A stretch of 64,000 nt of DNA from Alligator mississippiensis (Eukaryota; Chordata; Crocodylia; Alligatoridae), in the NCBI RefSeq assembly GCF_030867095.1, contig NC_081830.1:35385832-35449831 (forward strand), given 5' to 3'. The notes under the pieces are model-generated. The model was not told the DNA's origin and made no database searches. It was given only the letters and a program-made list of their open reading frames with translations. The position numbers and the translations under genes were made by a program. Below, piece after piece: positions 58,430-64,000 of the stretch (positions are counted from its first letter, which is position 1; each line of letters opens with the position of its first letter).

Positions 58430-59160
58430 CCCCCCCGGCCTCTCTAGGAGCTGGGGCAGCTCCAACAGTCACCTGGAGCCCGGCAGCACTCAGCTACAGT
58501 GGCCCCACCTCCCAGGCAGCATGGGGTGCCCTGCCACGCTGTGCTGCACCTCTGTCATGGGGCTGCTGCTGCATGGGTGCCAGGCAGGGTTGCAACCCCC
58601 GCTGCCCCCCACTACCCTGTGCTGCATGGGGGGACTCTGACATGAGAACCCAGAGGTCCCAATCCCCACTCCTGCATCCAGTGAGTGTGGGGCTTTATTC
58701 TTTTTTTTTTTTAAAGCTCTGCAGTCACCTGCTGCAGGAGAGGTGATTGGAGCCTCTGGATGCTCATGGCAGAGCCCCACCATGAAGTGCAGGGCAGTGG
58801 GGGGCAGTGGGGATCCCCCCCCCCCCGGAATCTGCCACCCATGCAGCAGCTGTCGCATTGTGCAGGTGAAGCATGGCTTGGCTTGGCGCCACGCGCTGTC
58901 TGGGGGCTGGGGTGGATCTAGCAGTCCTCTGGAGCCTGGCAGTACTCAGCCCCAGCAGCCCCAGCTCCCAGGCAGCTTGTGGAACCCTGCTGAGCTGCGC
59001 ATCACGTGTGCCATGGGGCAGCTGCTGCATGAGTGCCAAGCAGGGGAGGCAATCCCCGCTTCCCCCCACTTCCTCAAACAGTGGGTGGCTCTTCCATGAA
59101 CAGCGAACCCCAAAGAGAGGACCCCATTGCCACTCTTGCAGCCAGTGAGTTTGGAGGTTT
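58430..59160. repeat. GC-rich repeat with direct and inverted units
   Basis: The unit at 58480-58590 (from ctggagcccggcagcactcag to ctgctgctgcatggg) recurs directly at about 58930-59040. The segment 58600-58680 recurs inverted at about 58730-58830. C-runs occur at 58424-58437 and 58807-58818. The same motifs appear more loosely at 59930-60340 inside the next MITE, so this looks like the inside of that MITE family. Confidence 0.6.
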
Positions 59161-59324
59161 GTTTTTTTGTCTGTTTTTTTAAGTGCTGGGACTAGGCTCA
59201 GGATGGGCTGGGGATGGGACCAAGCAGGACAGCCATGGGGGCTCCTCCCATGGCTCCCTGCCCAGGGAGAGGCAGGCACATCTGGATGAGCTGCCGGGCT
59301 GTACCTGCCTTTCCCCAGCTGATT

Positions 59325-59484
59325 CAAATCATAGAATCTGTCCGAATCAGCACCAAATCTTCCAAAGTTGATTTGGCTGAATCAATTCAGGACAATGATA
59401 CAAATCTAAGAATTGAAACACTGCCCTCTGAATTGACCAAATCTGAATCTGAATTGAATAATTCTCTATTTGCACAGTCCTACT
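59325..59484. mobile_element. hAT-like MITE, right end only
   Basis: An arm rich in gaatctg/aattgaa motifs ends in tttgcacagtccta, the same terminus type as the elements at 39528, 56276 and 59650. The left end was not found. 58430-59160 may be its inside. Confidence 0.55.
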
Positions 59485-59649
59485 GTCCTGTCCTGTTCAC
59501 ATAGAGGCCGGTTACCAATTACTAGGATAACCATATAAACATTATTTAACTACTGCCTTAGCAACTGCCACATGGTCATGGATTGTATATTTGTGTGTCT
59601 TAAGGCTCACTGGAGACTGCTAAGGGTCCATCTGGATGCAGGTGAATGT

Positions 59650-60739
59650 TAAGCTTGTGCAAAGTGGCTAGTGTTCACTTACGATTCATATTCAGCCGAT
59701 TCGGGGGACAGGGATTTGATTTGGTGATTTGAATCACTGTCCAGAACTGATTCAGCCAAATCTGATTTGGAGATTTGGCTGCTGCCAAATCTCTGAATCT
59801 CTGAATCAGGCAGCCCCCCCCCCCCCCCCCCCCCCCCCGCAGCCAAGCAATAGCTGCCCTGCCCACCCAAGCTCCCCGCACTTTGAAAAAAAAAAAGCCC
59901 CAACTCAGTGGATGATGCCAGGTGGGGGGTGATCCCTGCTGGCCCCAGCTGCATGGGGGGCTCTGCACAAGTCCCCCATCCCCCCACTCACTCCGCTATC
60001 CCCCCCACGGGTGCCTCACCCAGGCCAGATCTGGCCCTTAAAGAACCTCCCCCCCCCAAGAAAACCCCCACATTCACTGTTCTTGCTGGGGCAGGGGGTG
60101 CAATACTTGCTGCCCCCTGCTGCCTTGCACCATGTGAGGGGCTCTTTATGGGCCCCTGAATCCCTGAGGCCACTCCAGGAGGAATGAGTCCTAGGGCTTT
60201 TCTACATTTTATTTTCTTAAAGGGCCAGAGCTGGCCCTAGTCAGGCACCTGTGGGGGGGAACGGGGAACAAGGGGGGTCAGGGAGCTCATTCAGAACCCC
60301 CCTATGCAGTGTGGGCCAGTGGGGGCAGTGGGGATCATTCCCTGCCTGGCAGCATACGGTCAGCACCGGGGCTTTTCTTTAAAGGGCGGGGAGCTGGGGC
60401 AGGCAGGACACCCATGGGGGCCTGGTGGATCAGGGTTCCGGAGGGCTGGGGGAGTGGGGGGCCTGGCAGGGGTCCCCCCATGGTCCCCTCAACCAGCTGC
60501 CCTCCTCTGCCCCTATTACTTACCAGCTCAGAGTCCAGCTGCAGCTCTCTCCTGCAGCCACCGGGGACTGTCTGAATCATCAAAGCTCTCTGAATCTTTT
60601 CCGAATATTTGGAGAGCATTGAATCAATTCAGACCTTTTACTAGGTCCCCTGATTCGATTCAGAGTCGGAGATTCAGCCACCGAATCGGGCCAAATCTCC
60701 TCCGAATCGACTCACCACCCAAAGCTTTGCACAGCCCTA
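59650..60739. mobile_element. hAT-like MITE, about 1.1 kb, GC-rich centre
   Basis: Ends are taagcttgtgcaaag (decayed) and ctttgcacagcccta. Flanking 8-mers gtgaatgt (59642-59649) and gtaactgt (60740-60747) match at 6 of 8 positions. The arms carry gattcgg/gattcag motifs in opposite orientations. The centre is GC-rich with a C25 run and fold-back motifs. Long frames inside (for example 60304-60921) have no domain. Confidence 0.7.
59814..59838. repeat. C25 homopolymer
   Basis: Twenty-five C in a row inside the MITE. Its length is likely to be unreliable in assembly. Confidence 0.9.
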
Positions 60740-61639
60740 GTAACTGTTACATGCCCTGCTTCACAGTCTCTGCCTGCATCTGCAGGGTCAAAGGGGGAGA
60801 CTATTGTTATGGTCTGGGCAGGGAAAGACAAGAGGCAAGCAGCCTGCCCCAATGCCTCAGAGGTCGAGCAGCTCAGAGTCAAACCACAGGGCAGTGTGTG
60901 AGTATTGAAAGGTCACTTTAAGAGATTCCAGGGGGAGGGCAGGGTTGCAGTACAAAGTAAGGAGAGGTTGGTGGGGTGGAAAGCCCCTGTGTTCATTTTG
61001 CCTTTTTGCATGCCTCCTATTAAACAGTGATGACACAAATCAAGCTTTCAACGAAAGTGCTGGCATGGCTGGGGAGTGGGAACATGGGAGTGGTAGCTTC
61101 ACAGAGGTGTGGGGACTATGGTCTTATGCAGGATGGGAAGGGTGGCAAAGGGCCGTCAGATTGGTGGGGGGAAGGGAGGCAGAAACATGGGGATCAGGTG
61201 TTAAGCATGACATAGTGAGATGAATGGGAGGGATTGTGGGTTGGCCTGAACCCCCTCCTACATGGTCCTGACTAGAACCTTACCTCAAGGTTCAGGTCTC
61301 TGGCCAGGCCAGACAGGCAGGAGGTGTATGCCTGCACTCCATATGTTAGCCTGTGAACTCAGAGGCTGAATGAGGTGTGAAGCAGGGAATTAGCTTAAGC
61401 ACTCCTCAGCTGAAGGGAAGTTGAAAGGGACACACAGGACAATAGCAACAACATCTCCCCATACAGATGTGCCTTCATGAAAGTACCTTAATCAATAATC
61501 ACCCAATTCAGTTGAACTTCCCTACCCTACACACCCCCAGTGGGATGTAGGTGCAGGATACACTTCTTGGCCTGCCAGAGGTAAATTGTGTCTGCCTTAC
61601 TCAGAACCTAGGCATGCACCCCGAGAGCATGCACCCTGC
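60740..61639. other. Intergenic sequence, nothing recognised
   Basis: Short frames only; G/A-rich between 60930 and 61250. Confidence 0.45.
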
Positions 61640-61778
61640 AGCGGTACCTGCTGGGGACTGACTGGCTGGGGAGCAGCTCTTCCAAAAACTATCTGGGGGT
61701 TATAGTGGACAGTAATCTGAATATGAGCTAGCAGTGTGCCCTTGTTGCCAAGCAGGCTAATGGCATACTGGGCTGGAC
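61640..61778 (+). mobile_element. CR1 ORF2 scrap
   Basis: About 140 bases similar to 42655-42783 (blocks ctggggagcagctctt, gttatagtggacagtaatctgaatatgag and gcagtgtgcccttgttgcc). It has no CR1 tail and breaks off in tggcatactgggctg. Confidence 0.75.
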
Positions 61779-64000
61779 TGAGTTCAAACTTACTGGGGGC
61801 AGGCAGAGCAAAATGTCTACAAGTTTCATCATGCTGGCTAGGTTCCTGGGACAGGAAGGAGGGAAGCCTCGCTGACATTGTTGTGGGCAGTGACTGGGAG
61901 ACTGTGTGGGCAGCTGTGGGCTAGAAGTCTGAGGGTTTAGGAGGCTGAGTCCTAAAGAGGCAGGCAGGAAATAAAGGCAAGAAATCAAGGACATAGGCTA
62001 CCTAGAAGCCTGGGAATGGTTGCTGTGTTGTATTGTTGTAGCTATAATTGCTGTAATTGCTTTATATTGCTTTTTTATAATGAACCTTGTTATGATTTAT
62101 TTTTCATAATATTTTAATCAGTCATTAGTGTTCTAGAATTAACCATCTATTTTAAATTTCCTATTGCTTAGCATAAATATATTTGACCTATTGGTCTCAC
62201 GAGTTTAGAACTTAAATTTAGTATAAGAAAAATACTTTTGTAAGGTCTGTGTTATGTCTGGCATGTTTGAAAAGAGGTAATGAAAGAATGAATTACGAAT
62301 GTATGTAACAATGTGAAGGAAGACAGTCCTCTCACAGCAAGTGAATATAGCCTTGTGTGGTTTAACAGTTAAAGTGTGCAGCGATGTCAACTCAGCAGTT
62401 AAAGATTACCAAACACTAAATCATGCCTTCACCCTGATGGTTAAAGACTACAAGAAACAACCCCGCTAAAGATGCAGGCCACAAAGCCAGAAGATCACAT
62501 CCTGCTGATCCCAGCCTGCCAATGGCTAAAGGAGGATGACCTTCACGCCTGACTCAGCAGAATCCATAGGCTTGTATGGACAGCTATCGGTATAAAGAAT
62601 GAACACAAAGAAAAGGCTTTGGGTCTGCCCACCTGCAAGAAGGAGTTTTGGGCGCATCCAACAAGATCTGACTCCATTCCTCATGGAGCAACTTTAGAAC
62701 TTGGTAAAACCTTAACCTTTGCAAGACTATCTAACTATTTGTGTGTGTGATAGTTTCTTTTGTATAAATGAATGAATAAAAGAGTATGTATGGGAACCAG
62801 TGAAGCAGAAAACCTTACTGTTCTTTATTCTTTTCATGTTGCATGTTTTATGTTCCAATAAATATGGCATTGTGCCTTGCCCCCTGATAAGATTCCTGCT
62901 TGTTTTTAATTCACACTGTTTGCCATGAGCGGACAACAACTGTTCACCCTCATATCTGTCTATATGTCCATAGCAGAGAGGATATAAGAACACCACTTAA
63001 TTGTAGCTCAGGAGAGCCATGGAGTCCTTGCCCTGGTCATTTCCTGGGTAGGCATGGCAATTGGCAGTGATGACTGTGTAGTCCACACATTGTGTTACCT
63101 GCAACATAACTTGTACCTTGGCCATGAAACATGCAGGGACATTTAGATAATCCTGGGACAATCTTCCTTCATGTCTCAGCTGAGATTTACATGTTAAAAG
63201 CCCCCCAACACATTCCGGAAAAGTTATGAAGTTGTCCATGTAGGATAAGAAGGCAGTGTCTTCCTCTAATACACCTCAGGGTAAGTCTTATGTTCTTATT
63301 TCTCATGCATAAATAAAAACAAGTTAAATATGTTTACTCCCAAATGATAAATAATAATTAACGAAGAACTAAACTATGTATCTAGTTCATAGTTTCACCC
63401 ATTGCTTTTAGAAAAATAGAACTGTTTTTGAACTCTATACTTGTTTAGGAATGATTGACAATAAGAAATGCTAATAAGATCGTTCCCCGAGGGAGATGCC
63501 CATAAACACTGCCACCTCGACAAATGAACAAAGGCTCCACTCAGAGTCTGCAAAGATTTTCATATGCAAGAGTGGATTCTCTGCTTCATGAGGAAGTTTG
63601 AAGAAATTAAAGCTGTAGAAGACAATATCCCTAAACATCCGTAAGTACAATTACATTCTGTCTAGTGCTGTTTTCATTTCCAATTCTTGATCCTGCGATT
63701 GCATTTCTATGGATTTTTAAAGGTTCTGAAATGGCAAAAAACAAGGCATGTCTCATTATTTTTGGAAAAGTCACACATGCTATACTGGTTTGTAGTAGAG
63801 GTATGCAGAAGGTGACATTTCTACTGCACAAATATATTTTGCCATCCCCTGAACTGTTTTCTGATCTGCAGTTCACAAAAATATACGAAAACTGATGCAA
63901 AATTAACTTATCTCTGAACATTTTTTTTTTTTTTGGAAGTAATCTCCATATTCTAAATTCAATGTTCTACTTCTTTTCAGGTAGAGGTATGTTCACTGCA
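61779..64000. other. AT-rich end of the window, no gene recognised
   Basis: No coding similarity. It includes the possible LTR at 62355-62900. A minus-strand frame at 62997-63239 (80 codons) has no recognised family. Confidence 0.4.
62355..62900 (+). repeat. Possible solo LTR
   Basis: A TGTGTGG start near 62355, a TATAAAG box near 62590, and AATAAA signals near 62775 and 62858 are in LTR-like order. No internal region, second LTR or clear target duplication was found. Weak call. Confidence 0.28.

Noticed and set aside
60304..60921. A 205-codon open frame on the plus strand
   Set aside because: Most of it lies inside a MITE and it crosses the right terminal inverted repeat. It has low-complexity composition and no domain.
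62997..63239. An 80-codon minus-strand frame
   Set aside because: No recognised family, no supporting splice or promoter context, and it lies in AT-rich gene-free sequence.

Overview
The window reads as an accessory, repeat-rich stretch of a sauropsid genome, most likely a crocodilian. The evidence is abundant CR1 retrotransposons ending in an (ATCTATGA)n-type tail, class II olfactory receptor (OR) genes whose coding region is one exon, and many short non-autonomous DNA transposons with hAT-like 8-bp target duplications. Turtle is the main alternative; no species assignment is claimed. Only one intact host protein gene is visible, an OR of 315 codons at 45181-46128 (+).

Layout. 1-9.5 kb: AT-rich sequence with a CR1 3' scrap and a larger decayed CR1 (4977-7225, -). 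9.5-10.5 kb: a broken OR (-). 10.6-15 kb: intergenic, with a MIR-like relic, a hairpin repeat, a CR1-like tail and an unusual crossed inverted repeat near 14 kb. 15-20.7 kb: two CR1 copies head to head (14998-16733, -; 17276-20655, +) separated by an LTR-like segment. 21316-32098: a complete but mutated endogenous retrovirus (ERV) on the minus strand, with both LTRs, a primer-binding site, a polypurine tract and a CTAG target duplication. Its gag-pol looks gammaretrovirus-like and its env TM subunit looks alpharetrovirus-like. Its 5' LTR is interrupted by a later CR1 (29050-32048, +). 32.1-38 kb: GC-rich degenerate repeats and a probable PIF/Harbinger transposase relic.

38.7-55 kb: a diverged tandem duplication. 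Unit A (about 38.7-47.4 kb) carries the intact OR and a candidate upstream non-coding exon. Unit B (about 51.1-55.0 kb) keeps the non-coding exon, its splice donor and the last 22 codons of the OR, but has lost the rest of the coding region. Between the units is a Ty3/Gypsy-type integrase fragment. 55-64 kb: a cluster of hAT-like MITEs with TAGGGCTGTGCAAA-type termini, GC-rich fold-back sequence, CR1 scraps and a possible solo LTR.

The genes do not form a pathway. The biology is OR birth and death by duplication and deletion, layered with retroelement and MITE insertions whose relative order can partly be read from nesting. No CRISPR array, tRNA, rRNA or operon-like system was seen. Boundaries of decayed repeats were judged by eye and may be off by tens of bases.
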